Source: Callaeas wilsoni
Taxonomy: Eukaryota; Chordata; Aves; Passeriformes; Callaeidae
Assembly (NCBI GenBank): GCA_013398955.1
Contig: VWPU01011679.1
Coordinates: 28,957 to 92,956, forward strand
Reading direction: 5' to 3'
Length of the DNA: 64,000 nt
Position 1 is the first letter of the stretch; each line of letters opens with the position of its first letter. The notes below the pieces were generated by a model that saw nothing but the letters and a program-made list of their open reading frames with translations, was not told the origin of the DNA and searched no databases. The position numbers were made by a program, and so were the translations under genes. Shown piece by piece: positions 1 to 53,581 of the stretch.

Positions 1-3000
1 GTGTCATTACTCCAGCAGCCGTCTCAAAAAATAGAAAACTGCTAAATGGCTTTTTTGGTGGCGATTCAAAATAGTAAATTATCATCAGAGCAAAAATAAA
101 GCTCAGTCATATCTTAGAGCAATCTCCACATGGTTCTTCCTGTGCAGTGTTTGCCAATAAGCCTGGATTTTTGTTATCCATTGAACACACATTCCAACAT
201 CAGCTGCCAGTTCCTTGGCCTCTCATGCAGAAATAGAGATGTTTCTAAATTATGGTGGCATTTCATTTTGCTTTGCTATCCTTTTCATTATATTTTCTTG
301 TTTTAATGATGTCTCTGACCTGAATTTCTCTTGCCTGTCCCCCCCTGCCCTCAAATGCCATAAGTGTCTGTCCCTGGCAGCCACAGAAGCTCCCCTTTGT
401 CCCCGCAGCCCCCCTCCCCAACGCTGTCACTTGGTATTTTTGTGCAGTGATCTGATGGGATTTGGGGACTTTACGTAGAAGTTGGGCCAGCAGTGAGGAA
501 GTTTGGCCCTCCCCTCCTGATGGCTTCTTTTCCTGGACTCTCTGAGTCTTCAGATGTCTCCATCAGGGAGCCCGGTGACCAGAAAATTGAACTGAAGCTT
601 TGATAAGGATTTCTCCGACTGATATCCGGGGCGTCTCTTGCAGCATCCGTTTTTCATTTCTGGGAATTCCAGCAGACAGAAATGCACTCACTGTTTGTGC
701 TAAAAGCTTTTCTAGTTGATTGGAAGGGAACTGCTGCTCGCCTGATTATGTTCATATCATAGCAAATTGCACTGCTGAAGTACCTCATAAAATACTCCGT
801 TTCCATGGTGATCTACCTTCCACTTTTCCTAAAAGGACCCACTAGGTCCTGGGAGACAGACTTTGCTTTCTTTGCCTGTGAGAAGATTAGTCACATCCCT
901 TATTTTCCCCTTAGTTCTGCCTTGTTTTCTTTACACCAACTAGTTTGAGTTGACTGATTTTTTTTTTTTTTCCTCTCTGCCTTTAACATTCTGAAATATT
1001 AACCCTGAGCACATTAAAGCTCATCTGAGGGTGTCCCTGTGCACGGGGATGCGGTGCAGAAACTTGCGTTTGGAATTTTGAGTGCAGAAATGAAATTTAA
1101 GCATAGATTATTTAAAATGAGAATTAGAGTCAGTTAAAACTGTGTAGTGATTCTTCAGTGCTGCAATGCTAATTAAAAGAATAGAAAAGAGGGAATGCTG
1201 AGGGGACAGGTACCTGCCAGGTGGCACATCCTGATCCAGGTGACTTGCTCCTCATCCCTGCCTCTGCCAATCTCCCTTTGGTGGAACCAAATCTGTACTT
1301 GCCTGAAGAAGGCTCAGACTTGACCTGCAATGTTAAGTTCATTTTAAACATCTGATTCCAGTGCTCAGTGAAGCAAGTTTTTGTTTCCCTTCCAGTTCTA
1401 ATTTAAAATTTTACTTTTCCTGCATTAAGGGCCTTTTCTGACCTGATAAATTCCAAGATGACCCAACTTAAGGCTGAAATCACAGACCTGGACCTCTCAG
1501 TTATCCAGTTATTTAAAGAGTCTCTGGGTGCTGCATATTCTCATATAATGGGAATAATTACATGATATGGTAGCTGTAATTTCAGTCTTAACTCAGAATT
1601 TTTTTATCTGCTAAAGCAAAATAGTTGTGTTGGTTCAGAATTCAGGAGGATTTTGGTTTGAGTGTTGGTGGTTTGTTTTTTGGGGGGTGGGGATTTGTTT
1701 TGGTTTTGTTTTGTTGGTATTCTTCCTTAGCTTTACTCTGGAACTTGTAATGGATATATTTGACAATATATTGAGGTTTTTCTTCCTTATTTTTTTCTTA
1801 GTTTTCTTTTTTAATTCCCTCTCCTCCGTCATGTGTGATCCCCATTATGCCCTCCTGCCTGGAAGGAGCCATTCATCATTCCCAGTTATACCCCTGCGTG
1901 AAAACTGGCATCATTCACTGTGGGTTTTCTTTCCATCTCAGCAGTCTGTGTCATGCTGGTTGGGGATGGTTTGCTGTATTGTGGCAGGGAAAAAATACAT
2001 TTATTACTTTCTTAACCGTGATACTTTGGTACTTTCATGATAACTGTGGTAACTCGTGCATGCAGTGAAGGGCTGTAATTGTCATAAGGGTGTTAAAATG
2101 GTCCTGAGGAAGAGGGATCAATGAGGGGGCTATCTTACAAAAACATATCATGACTGATAGAGCAAGCTTCGAGTTCTTTGTGGGCATTGAATAAGAGCAG
2201 CACGTAATCTTTCTTCTTTCCAGACTTTCAGCCATCCAGTGCTCTCTTCATAGAGGATAAACACTCTCTTCTTGGACACAGTTATTAGATGATAATAAGG
2301 AGATTTTGGATGTTAGCCACTCATATTTCACTCCTATCCATGTCTTTTATTAACGGCCATAAAAATTGCAGGTTATAAAAGAATAAACTTAGAAAGCCAG
2401 TGGGTAAGTCATGTAATATTAATGACTGATATTTCCTTGGCTGGTACTTGCTGGACTAAGTCTATCATCCTTTAATAATAGCATTCCCATGTGAAATGGA
2501 GTTTTTGGGGTTTTCCCAAATAAGCTTTTTCTCGTTTAACTCCACTCCTGAAGCAGACTTTGGCACCTGAATGAAACAGGTGTAGCCATTTCTAATGATA
2601 CCAGCGTGGAACAAATTCCTGTTATTTATGTTAATGCTTGCAGTTGTGCCTATAAATAGGTCAGGAGGAGAGCTGGATGTGCTGGAGTCAGAGCCACTGA
2701 GGGCAGGCAGAAAGGATAAACTGAAGTAGTCAAAAAGGCTGTTTCCTAAAGTCTTATCTCTGGCTGGCACGGAGGAGGCAGGAAGGAAGGAGGGCTGCAA
2801 AAGGAGAAGTTGTAGCAGGGAGAGATTCAGGGGGCGAAGAAAGGGGGAAATACAACACAGTGAAAATGAGGTGTCTTGGGGGGCATACGTCACAGAATTG
2901 TGGAAATCCAGGTTGGGAATGTTGTGGAAATGTGTCGGGGTGCCGTGGCTTTCCCTGCTTCTTTAACCAGCAGCAGGACGAGGTCAGGATGCAGAAGCCT

Positions 3001-6000
3001 TTCCCTTCCATCCACGGAGAGGAGGAACAACACACACAGCACTGTGCAACTGACTTTCTGTAAAACTGATGTTTGGGGTTGTTTTATGAGCATTGTTTTA
3101 TTAATAGTCAGCCACGATGAACATGCATGGATTTTCTCAGAATCATGAAGAACATACTTCACATGTACCTTCTCCTGTTCCTTCAAAGAGAAGAAAAAAG
3201 TTAAAACCCTACAATTTGGTTTGTTGTGAGAGATGTTCTCACCCTGCATGATCAGGAAATGTCTTTTCTTTTCCTCCTCCATGCACACAGCCCGTATCTG
3301 TTTCCTTACTTTTTGTAAGGACCTCCTGCATGATTCCTTCTGGCCAGTGTGACTGTGATGCTGCTTCCAGAAAATCAGAACCTGAGTTTACGTTTTCTTG
3401 CACAAAGAGGATAAACAGGATTTTTAAATAGAAAACTCCTTTTTCAAAGTCAGCTAATGTTATGACAAAATCCATGTAGCTACACCAGGACACTTACTCA
3501 CTGCCCTGCACTTACATAATGAAATCACATTTTGCCCCAAATGGCATCACAGGTTTTTCTCATGTAAATACACTCATGTGCCTCTCCTAAAACACACCTT
3601 TTCCTTGACTAGCACACAGTAACTGTCCAGTAACATAATTAGATGTTAACCTCAAATAGCTAAATCTAACAGTCCCTGCAGTTTCTGGCTTGAAGGGACA
3701 ACTCAGAAGTCAGGCCTTCTAAGTCAGGATAAGGAAACTACTTTTAAAACACAAAGAATTTTGCTGTGTTCAGAGTTATTGTAGCGGTCACTTATAACAC
3801 TTCAGGCAAATTTGAACTGGAGATGAGGTTTTGGCCTTGTTTGCCATTTAAATGACGTGGTGGCCACTGTGGTGGCTTCAGTGTCCCCCATGGGGATCCT
3901 GCAGCTCTGAGTTGCAATGCAGGCGAGTAGGAGCAGCTCAGGTCTCACTGCAGCATCACCCTGGACACTCCGGAAAGCTCTGGGAATAGATTTGTCACTT
4001 GCTGGATGGGTTTTTTGTTTTATTTTTCTTGATTATGTGATGGTCAAAATAGAAACTCCTTTTAAAAAGTACCTAAAAATAGCTTTAAGCCACAAAATGG
4101 ATCCAGCTCTTTGGAAGCCATTACATTAATAGGTAGGAAACTCTGAGTGTGCTGATGTCTCTTGAGGCTTCCAGAAACAAATCCGATGACTTATTTGTGC
4201 CTCTGAGTAGCACACACAGCATAATACTCATCAATTTATAATGGTCTGGAGTTTTAAGCAACATGATGAAGAGCCTGATAAAAACGCTAAAGAGAAGAAA
4301 AAAATGATGAAAATAGGGAGGCAATTTTCTCAATTTCATAACCCATCTGTGATGCTTTTTAGAGACGTTTTGGTGAGAAGATCTGATGAAATTGGTATTT
4401 CTGTGTATGATGCTATTTGGGCTTATGTACGTTAGGGTTTAAAATGATTCATGGATCTTTCCTCCCTTCCAGATGTACTGCTGAATTATTTCAAGTGTGC
4501 CATGATGAAATATTATGAAATGTTGTTGCTGAGAGCAGGAAGCCTTTTTTCTTCCCTTTATTTTTAATTAGCCAAAGTTTATTTCATGACTGAAAATGTT
4601 AAATCTTGTTAAATAAACCTGAGGAACTCTAATAATGCTCTCTAGATTTTATGATAAAATACAGGTTCTAATCCAAGACATGTTAATTTACCTTTAAACT
4701 TAAAGAGGGCATACATATTTCATTAAATTGTTTTAAATTCAACAGGAAAACTATTGGGAAGCAACACCCAGTGCCTCTTGCTTTTTCATTACATATCTGT
4801 TGTGAGAATGATGCTGTTTGACTTTTAAACTAAAGCCCAGGCCATACCCCATGATTTTGGGTAGCTGTGATTATATGTATTTAGCAAAGCAGTGGAATTC
4901 CAGAGCACAACTGGGACTATTCCTTTGGGGAGGGCTGGCCTGTGGCTTGATTTCATACTTGTTGAAACATTCCCAATGACTAAAACTGATTGTTTCTTGA
5001 CTTTAAGCCCACTGATTTCTTTTTTTTAAATAAGATTGTCTTATATTTTAATTTTTTAATAAGTTTGTCTTTTGCTGCATAAATAATGGTCATAGGGGTG
5101 TTATCAATTGAATATTTCCTTTAAAACTACTTCTCCTCATCAGGAAAAAAAGCTATTTTTATTAAGGTGTTTATCTACAACAAGCCTGCAAGTTATTAGC
5201 TGGATTTCATACCCCAGGGGCACCGTGCGGCGATGGCCTGGGTCAGAAGAGCTGTGATTCAGGGTTTTATTAGCGTGAGTAATGCGTGAACTGCACACGA
5301 CCTGAGGCACACGCGGGCTCTGGACAGCCCTGACCCCAGAGCGCAGTGCCGGGGTGGAATTCCAGGTGCTCTGCAGGGCTGACCGCTCCAATGGGAAATT
5401 CTTGCGCTTCTCTTCAGAAGCTGGAGGTGGTGAAGAGCTGTGGTTGCGCCCAGATGTTAATAGGAATGGTGTGTGGCATTGACCTGGATGTTCTGGGAAG
5501 TTCTTCCTTGGAAAAGCCAAGCAGTAGAGGTGGTGTTTGAGGAACTGCTGCTGCTGGTACCACTGGCGTGGTTCTGGTGACATTGTCCAGCTTTCCTGGC
5601 AGACTGTGTCCCGATTCCTGAGTCTGCTCCTCCTGCTGTGTGCCCTCGGGGAGCACTGATACCTGCAGAGCCTCAGATGCTCAGGGATATTTGTCTTTTC
5701 CTGCTGAAGGTCACTGGGTACCTTCTGTTCCAGTTCCGTACCCAGTGAATCATTTGGCTTCAGAGAAGTCTGAAGGAAGGACGTGAGAGGACTTGCTGCT
5801 TCTAGACCAGAGTGGAATCTTTCCTGAGTGTCTTGGAATTGGTGATTAATTTAAGCAAACAAAGGCTGTAGTGGAGGTGCTTTTTGTATGCCCTGCCTGT
5901 AGCTTGAGTTTCTGTGCCAGGTATGTGAATCTGACTGGTTTAAGCATTAAAATAAGTGAAGTGCCTGGAAAAAACCACTTACATCGGGTTAGCTGAGAAA

Positions 6001-9000
6001 GTAATTCTTAACAATCAAAGAAATGACACCGAACAGCTTAAAACGTGGAGGTTCCAGAGTGTTCTCCAAAAAGCTTCTCTGAAATAGTGGGCTGCTCATC
6101 CAAGGTTGTGGGCTCCATGTGAGGGAATCAGCCCAGGATGAAGTGTTTGTGTTTGGCCTGGCCAGCCAGCCATATGTACCAATTAAAGGGAAGGGGAAGA
6201 GCTCCAGCTTCTTAAAAACAGCACAAAAACTGCTCAAATCAAACCGACAAAACCATGTCAGTTTGTGGGTGAGGACTGCAGGGGAACTTGAGCACCTTCC
6301 TTACTTCAAGCTTGAAAGGTTTCTTACTCAGGACACTTATCAGCTGAATTTATCTCCAGAATTTCCTTCTTTACGTTGTCTTTCTTGAAGAGACCAAAGT
6401 GATGAAATGGGGCTCTGTGCTTGCCATTCTTGGGAAAACAATTATGGTGTGAATTTATTCCCCTCAAAATAGTCATCTAAAAATGGGTGCGTGAGCCATG
6501 TCATGTTGCTCCTCCTCTGAGTGGAATCTGCTGCTGGTCCACCCTGTTTCCTGTAGTTTGTTTTTCTGCATGAAGTGGAAAACTTTGTCCTTGTTTTGGG
6601 AAGTACCCTGGTGTAGTTAGGAACTAAAATTAATTCTGTGCGTTTCTGGGCACATTTGAAGCAGCCCTCTGGTGCTGTGAGATGCAATTCAAACGATGTT
6701 TTTACAAGCCACACACTCTGAGTTCTCAAGTTTATCGTATTGATGGACGTAATTTTAGATCCATGGATTGTTTGGAAATGTGAGTAGTTTAGCTCCTCTT
6801 AAAGGTGCTTCCAGTTATGTTTTGTTCTTTATATTCAGGTCAAGGCGTTTTCTGTTGTTATTCATACAGCACCTGGAATCGTAAGTGATAGGAGAGAATC
6901 TTTGTGCAGACACCTGTGGCAAAAGCACTAAATTCATGGTTTTTAGATGGGAGGGTTGCTTAGCATTGAGGAAACTGTGCTGTCTGAGCAAAATGCTGAT
7001 CTCCCAAATCCTCAAAACCTTGAGTCACTCGTCATTCCCCTAAGTCACCGCCGGTTTGATTAATGATGTTTCCTTTTGAGGTCTTCAGGACAATGCAGAG
7101 TCTCAAATGCTGCTTTACAAGGATGAAAAGCAGAAATTAGGCTTCTCATAGAAGTTGTTTCTTGTGTGTTAATTCAGCACTTTGGTAATGAAAAGAACCT
7201 GCTCAAATTGATCATATCTTGAACTTGGGTTTTTCTGCTAATGGCACTCAACTCTTAGAGTGCTCTCCTTTGATTTAAATATTTTTTATTTCAGTCTCCA
7301 CATATCTAGAGAGTTGTGATGTTAAAGATTTGTGACCTTGCCAGGCTGAATGGAAGCAGTGTGATGTGTATCTGTGGTGTTTTCACTGTCCAATACCCAA
7401 ATTGTGGATCAGGTGCTCTGGTGGAGTCAGTGCAGAGGGTTCTCAGTGTTTGTGGCACCGTGGGATCCTATAGATCACTCTGTGATCATGTTCAGTCAAC
7501 AGGACTCAGGTTGCTGTTGATAGACTTTCCATCCTAAGTTTTTTGATATTCATTACTGGAAAACAATAGTCCTGCTGAGCAGATTTACTGAGAAGATTTA
7601 CTTGCCTCGCAACTCATGTCTGCCCTAATTGGAAAATGACATTATTACTTAGGGCTTAACTCTAAGTATTGACATTTAGCTTCCCATTTTAAATACCTTG
7701 GATACTGGAGCTGCACAGGCTTTCTTAATGGCAGAGAGGTTCATTTGACTGGAGATGGATAAGTTGTTTTCTCCATCAGTTTGTTTTTATTGTTTTAAAG
7801 CCAGATGGATTTTTCTGCTGTCTGAAGAATGCCAGACCTGAAATACTGCATTCTTTGCCCTGTCTGCAGGGCTGTAGTAAATATAGCACCTTTGGGTGAG
7901 GCCAATCAGCTGAAAATTAAGAATAATTTCATTCATCTGGCTTTTGTTTATACTTGAGATATATTTCTTTTTAAAGCAAAACATTGCAGAACCTTTTCTT
8001 TGGTGCTCTTCAAATAGCCTTTTAACAGCTTACTAGTATTGGCCTGTGGTGAGATAAAGTAACAAAAATAACATTTTTGGTAATGTTAGCTATTGGTAGG
8101 AAGATTTCTGCTCCTTTATTTTTTCCCTAATAAAGGAGACGATGAGTTAGTGTGTCATTAAATCAGGTGCCTATTAATTCAGATTTTGGCAATGTAACTG
8201 TCGCACTGTGCTTAACTTGGAAGCATTTCTGCTGTGCATGTAGCTGCATGATGACATTTTCCGTGAGTTCAGGCTGATTCCCAGCTCTCCCTGTGTCCCA
8301 CTGCCCCGAGGGGACAGCGGTGGCTCTTTGGGGGTGGTCCTACACCCGTGGGAGGGGGTGGCTGCAGTGGGTCACGTCCCTCACTGTGACCTGATTTCAG
8401 CTGATGGGTCTCACTGGTTGGCACTCCTTTTCCATCTTTTCGTTGCTCATACTCTCCCTGGTGGAATTCAGAAGTGTTTGACTTACTAACGCCCAGGACT
8501 TTCCCTGGAACCTTGTGTGTCATCAGGTAGAACATGGATAGCCGAGTAATGGACGCAGCTTCTCATGGAATCGTGGAACAGTTGGGGTTGGAAGGGACCT
8601 TAAAGCCCATCCAGTTCCACTCCCCTGCCATGGGCAGGGACACCTTCCACTAGACCTGGTTGCTCCAAGCCCCATCCAGCCTGGCCTTGGACACTTCCAG
8701 GGATGGGGATTTTTTCTGAGCTTTGTCCTTTTTATAGCTGATCTGAAAAGCAGGGTCTGAGAGGGAACTTCTGTGCCCCAGCAAGCTTAAGAGTCTTTAT
8801 AAGAGCCAAAGAACTTGGCATTTAACCTCTTTTCCTGGTTTTCTGTCCTACAATGAGGCGTAGTCCGAGGGCTTTGGAGCACAGAAAGGGCTCATCCTCA
8901 GCTAAGGACACACCTTTAGCATTCCCAGCCAGTTCTCCTTGTGCTTTCCAGTGGGGCCCTGTAGTCACTGGCCTTCACTGGCTGTGGTGGTTTTGTGTGT

Positions 9001-9062
9001 TAGAATAAGGCGTAAAACTTCCAAATCCTTTTCTAAATACTGTTGCTTGTTTTTCTTTGCAG
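1..9062. other. TAOK3 upstream intron or leader region, no coding exon seen
   Basis: I see no protein-coding exon here: the open frames are short, compositionally unremarkable and resemble no family I know. The stretch is AT-rich intronic-type DNA, with a poly-T run near 959-972 and one CR1 fragment at 8563-8712. Because the first TAOK3 coding exon begins at 10430 on the plus strand, this is most simply read as the 5' intron between leader exons. That placement is inference, since the promoter is not in the window or not recognisable. Confidence 0.5.
8563..8712 (-). mobile_element. CR1 LINE fragment (3' end)
   Basis: The stretch opens with a degenerate TCATGGAATCGTGGAA, continues through GGTTGGAAGGGACCTTAAAG, then the CCTGCCATGGGCAGGGACAC and CTTGGACACTTCCAGGGATG blocks. 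This is the reverse complement of the classic avian CR1 3' end, so the element lies on the minus strand. It is a short 5'-truncated copy without ORF2 coding capacity. Confidence 0.9.
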
Positions 9063-9152
9063 AATAGAAGAGTCTGGAGGGCTGGGAGCACGGGACAATG
9101 CTGCTGGAAGGAATGTGAGCCACGGAGCATGGTTGGTGCCACAGTTATCAAG
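9063..9152 (+). other. candidate TAOK3 5' untranslated exon
   Basis: A 90-nt segment is bounded by a good acceptor (a T-rich tract ending TTTCTTTGCAG) and a donor-like AAG|GTGGGC. It lies 1.3 kb upstream of the ATG exon. It contains ATGs but no frame recognisable as TAOK3, so if real it would be a leader exon. This rests only on splice-site appearance; a chance match is quite possible. Confidence 0.25.
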
Positions 9153-10279
9153 GTGGGCTCCTCTCACTGCACCTCCCCTGGCTGCTCCATCACTGACCCT
9201 GAGCCACTGAGGCTGTCTCAGCACCAGGCCAAAATTCTGCTTTCATGCAGATGGCACTTGAAATCCAAAACCTCCTAAAGCCTTTTCATATGTGTGTTTT
9301 AGTTTTAAGTTTATCTGATTGTTGCTTTTCAGCTGCTCTCTCATTAAGTGTTGCCCTGGTTTATGTCATGGCATAGGCTGAAGGTTCCAGAGTGTGCTTG
9401 CAGGAGCCTGTTGTGCACAGACAAAATGTGGCCTCAGTAAATGAGGTGCTGAACCACAGGTGTGAAAGTAGCTCTGAAACTTGCTCCAGACTGATGGAAA
9501 CTGCTCCTGGTGCTCAGCTGCAGCTCAAGCCAAAAGCAGATGAGTAAAAGCCACCATCATTGCTTTGCACACCAGTATTTAATGAGTTGATACAGATTTT
9601 TCAATTTCTGTTAAGAAATTGAAAACTTCCTGGTATTTGGATGTTTCTTCCTTTTTTTTTTTCTTTTTTTCTTCCCACATGAATAAAATTTTGGGGATGA
9701 ATACTGAAAGTCTTCATTTAGATGCAGCTCGGTTCTGTGCTAAGGGAAGATGTTAAGGAGGCAAAGATCTGCCTTATATGATGGAGTTTGGGATTCTTCA
9801 AAAGCAATTCCATGTCCTGGGAGCGATCACAATCCAGCAGCGCTGGCGGTCATGCAGCTCTGAGTAAATAAATAGAGAAATAACAATTACATGGCTGCGA
9901 AGTGTTACTGTGGAATAGCAGCTGACTTTTTCACGAGCACCAGCTGGCAATTGGGAGTAGAGAAACAAAGCAAACAGCCCAGGAAAGTAGGAGGAACAAC
10001 AGAGAGAGTGTAAAAACTGACACATTGGGAGCCTGGCGTGAAGAATAACAAACTCCTGTCACAGGATGTTTTGCATAGCAACAGGACTCTTGAATTCAAG
10101 TGGACTTCAGTGTCACTGCAGCACTTGCTTCCTGTGTGAGATAAAGAGCTGTTGTATCCTGAATGCATTTTAATCTCTCTATCTAAATAGGACTAATAAT
10201 TAAAAAGAATTAGCTGGAAGGAGGAAGTGATGGTGAAGCCTATTGCTGCTGGAAGTGTTTCCTCTCATTTTGCTGTCAG

Positions 10280-10429
10280 AGAAGTGTGAACAGAAACACG
10301 TGGAAGGGAGGCAGATTAAAGATGACCTTTCCCAGCAGGTGCTGAGAGCTGTCTGCAAACGGCTTTGTCGATGAAGGAAGAAATTGGTTGGGACTTGAGA
10401 GCACAAACCAGTTCCTAACACACTTCAAC
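10280..10429 (+). other. TAOK3: TAOK3 5'UTR portion of the start-codon exon (probable)
   Basis: A strong acceptor (TTTCCTCTCATTTTGCTGTCAG) ends at 10279, and the sequence then runs without a donor into the start codon at 10430. Two small upstream reading frames lie inside: 10322-10345 (8 codons with stop) and 10371-10418 (16 codons with stop), neither overlapping the main ATG. The exact 5' boundary is inferred from the polypyrimidine tract. An alternative acceptor at about 10190 is also plausible. Confidence 0.5.
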
Positions 10430-50669
<40,240 letters not shown>

Positions 50670-52028
50670 GGTTAAATTTCTTTGCCATTTAAAAAAAAAA
50701 CAAAAAACAAACAAAAAACACAAAAAGCAAACAAAGTAAGGATAAAACTTGCAAACCCAACATTCCCCATGTTGACGGGCGTGCTCTCTCTCTTTCTGTC
50801 TCTCTTACTGACATCGTGTCGGACCAGTGCCTGTATATTCTTACTCCATCAGGGGCCCCTTTCCCCCGTCACGTCCCGGTGCAGGACAGCTCCTGGCAGT
50901 CTTTTCCATAGTATGTCACAGTATTGATGTCTCTGTGCAATGATTAAAAATGTTTCAGTGAAAACTTTGGAGACAATTTTAATGGAGAAAAAAAAAAAAA
51001 AACCATAAAAAAAAAAAAACCAACTCCAAGTGGATGTATGTTGCTTTTGAGCAATCACTCATTTTACCACCAATCAATGAAAGTACAAGCAAAAAAATAT
51101 TAATAATTAAAAGATATCTATGATCCCAGGGGGAGAGAGACTGAATCCGCAGCCTTACCTTAACTAGCTGCTGCATAATTTTATTTTATTTTTATTTTTT
51201 TGGTATTTATTCATCAGGAATAATTAAATAATAAAAAAAAATTTTATTAAAGATTGAAAAAAAAAATTTGATACATTTTACAGAAAAAAAAAACTTAATC
51301 GTGCTGTACATATCAGTGGTGACATATTATTACTTTTTTGGGGGTGGGGAGGGGCGGGCGACGACGTGGTGATTTTTAGGAGAACCATGCCAGGGGCAGC
51401 AGGGACGAGCCCTGGCCCCTGGGCATATTCTTGATTGTATCATAAATCATTTTCTGCTGTCGCAGAGAATGTGAATACACTTAAATGAGCCCACAGGATC
51501 CCAGTAGCACAAATTGGGCTTTGTCAAATCGTGTATTTTGTGTATAGAAGGAATTTAAGGAGAGCTTTTACTTATTTTCATATTGTATTTTAACTGTTTC
51601 TCTGATCAAAAATTTTTTTACTTCTTTCCCCCCCTCCCTTCCTGCTCCAGCCACCCCCCACTCTCCAGTTCCGTTCCGGAGCTCAACACTGTCTGTTAGA
51701 TCATCCCAGCCCTTTTCAGTTTTTCTTCTCTTTGTTTTTAGGGGGTTTTTTTTTGTTCCTCCCCCAAGTCCACCCCCAACCCCATGATCTTGGTCATAAA
51801 TATTGCATTATTCACACTTTCAAACTGTGTATTTTCTTACAATAAAAAGAGAAAAAAAAAAGGCTTTACTTCTTTTGCATGCACTTTAAAAAAAAAACCA
51901 ACAAAAAAAAAAAGGACAAAAAAACCAACAAAACAACAAAAACATTTTTCAGGTTCCAGGGAAGAGCATGAATAACTGTCAGAGCTTTTAATTATATTTG
52001 TAAATAAAAGTGTTCATCACGATGCCTG
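50670..52028 (+). other. TAOK3: TAOK3 3'UTR
   Basis: The segment from the stop to about 20 bases past the last AATAAA is rich in A runs (50690-50730, 50989-51020, 51222-51290, 51850-51950) and T-rich blocks. It has AATAAA signals at 51232-51237, 51842-51847 and 52003-52008, so alternative 3' ends are possible. The extent is inferred from the signals. Confidence 0.75.
52003..52008 (+). promoter_or_regulatory. TAOK3: TAOK3 polyadenylation signal AATAAA
   Basis: AATAAA in TTTGTAAATAAAAGTGTTC is followed by a GU-rich TGCCTGGCTGTGTC element about 20-30 bases on. After this the base composition changes to GC-rich intergenic DNA. Confidence 0.75.
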
Positions 52029-52959
52029 GCTGTGTCATTGCGGGAGGGGCGGCTCGTGGCCCAGCACAGGTGCAAGTGGGGGCAGGGAGGGGACACATTC
52101 CACAGGTGTCCCTCAGCCTGGGGCTGGAGCAACCTCAGGGCTTGGTTCCAGACCTGGGTTCCTGACAGTGGAGGTTTTTAGGGTAATGGATTTTTTTATT
52201 TTATGTCCTCCTCCCAGCCCGAACGGTCCCAGGATGGCTCAGCCTGCTGAGCACTGCTCCAGCCTTAATTCTGGTGGACCTTGGTCCGGAGTAGTGGGGG
52301 CTGTTTCCCTGGAAAACCGTCGATCCTGTTGAAATGTTTTAATGGCTGGGCTGAAAATCTGCCCTGGGGCAGCACCATCCACCAGAGTTACGGAATCCCC
52401 AGTTTTCACAGGGATGCTCCTGATTCCCGTTTGTCAGACCATGTCACTGCAGAGCTTTGATACAGCAGCTTGGAAAAAAGGGGAAGGCTCCTGATTCCAT
52501 GAAGTTGAATTGCATTGGCTTCACCTTTTTCACCTTTTTCCAGCCATCAGGCTCGACCAAAGGCTCGTTTCTGCTCTAAGCACTTAGGGGACACCCCCAG
52601 GCCTCACTGCAAAGCTGCTGGAGGAGCAGGAAGCACCTGGGACCTGCAGCTGGGAAGTGGCTTCAGGTCAGTAAAGCTGTAGGGGTGTCAGATTGCTGTG
52701 GTGATGTGGGGGCTCCTGTGGAGGGAAGGAGCCTCCGTGGGTCTGGGCGTGCAGGGAGATCCCTTGGAAAGGAACTAAAGGCTGGCCATGTTTTTAAGAT
52801 AGACATGATGGCTTTGAGCTGTGTCCCTCCAGCATCAGTGTGTCCCAGGAATGAGGAGCCCTGGGCACGGGGTCCAGCCTCACCCCTGCAGGACGGGAAC
52901 TCCACACCACCACACTGCTCCCTGAGCATTGCCCTCGTCCCCCAAGAAGACAACCAAGC
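52029..52959. other. TAOK3-PEBP1 tail-to-tail intergenic spacer
   Basis: About 0.9 kb between the two inferred 3' ends. I recognise no gene or repeat in it. Confidence 0.6.
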
Positions 52960-52981
52960 ACACAAAGTACCTTGGGAAGTT

Positions 52982-52987
52982 TTTAAT
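52982..52987 (-). promoter_or_regulatory. PEBP1: PEBP1 polyadenylation signal ATTAAA (probable)
   Basis: On the minus strand GTGCAATTAAAAACTTCCC is followed by a G/T-rich stretch (TTTGTGTGCTTGGTTGTC). It gives a 3'UTR of about 0.6 kb. Confidence 0.6.
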
Positions 52988-53581
52988 TGCACTGTGAGCA
53001 AACAGCAGGTCACCACTGAACTGAACAAAACAAAGTGGTCTCAGCTTTGAGTGGCAGCAGAGAACAGAAGGAAGTGCCCTAGGCCAGCTCCTGCCTCCCC
53101 CTGGAGCTGCACCTTCACTACTGTAGTGGTGATGTGGAGGCACTGGCCAAATGTAGCGGCGGAGGAAAGAAAAAAGAGGGGAGGAAGTTTCCCTTAGACT
53201 GCCCTCTCTCCCAGAAAAGGGCGTCTCCACAGCCAGCACCCGCCCCAAAGTGGTTGTGTACCCACACCCCTGCCACCTAAAACCATCCCAAGACAGCAGA
53301 GACATCCTAAATTAACACTGATTCACAAAGGCTTTTGATTCCCTTAAGCAGGTCAATTTGGAGGGAGTGGCCCTTCCATGGGCACTCAGCAGCTCTCTAG
53401 CTAGGATACCACGGGCATCAGCACAGGCCTGGGCACAGGGACACGGAGCAGGGACAGCAACGGGGTGACATCTCCAGCGGTCAGAGCGGGACAGTTGGGT
53501 TCAACTCACTGAGGAAACGCAATTACAGCGCCGTGCCCGGCCCCACCCATGGGTGCTGCAAGTGCCCCACGGGCCCTGGCC

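Noticed and set aside
8245..8275. TGATGA and CTGA resembling C/D box snoRNA ends
   Set aside because: The spacing is about 28 nt, too short for a C/D snoRNA, and no terminal stem is seen.
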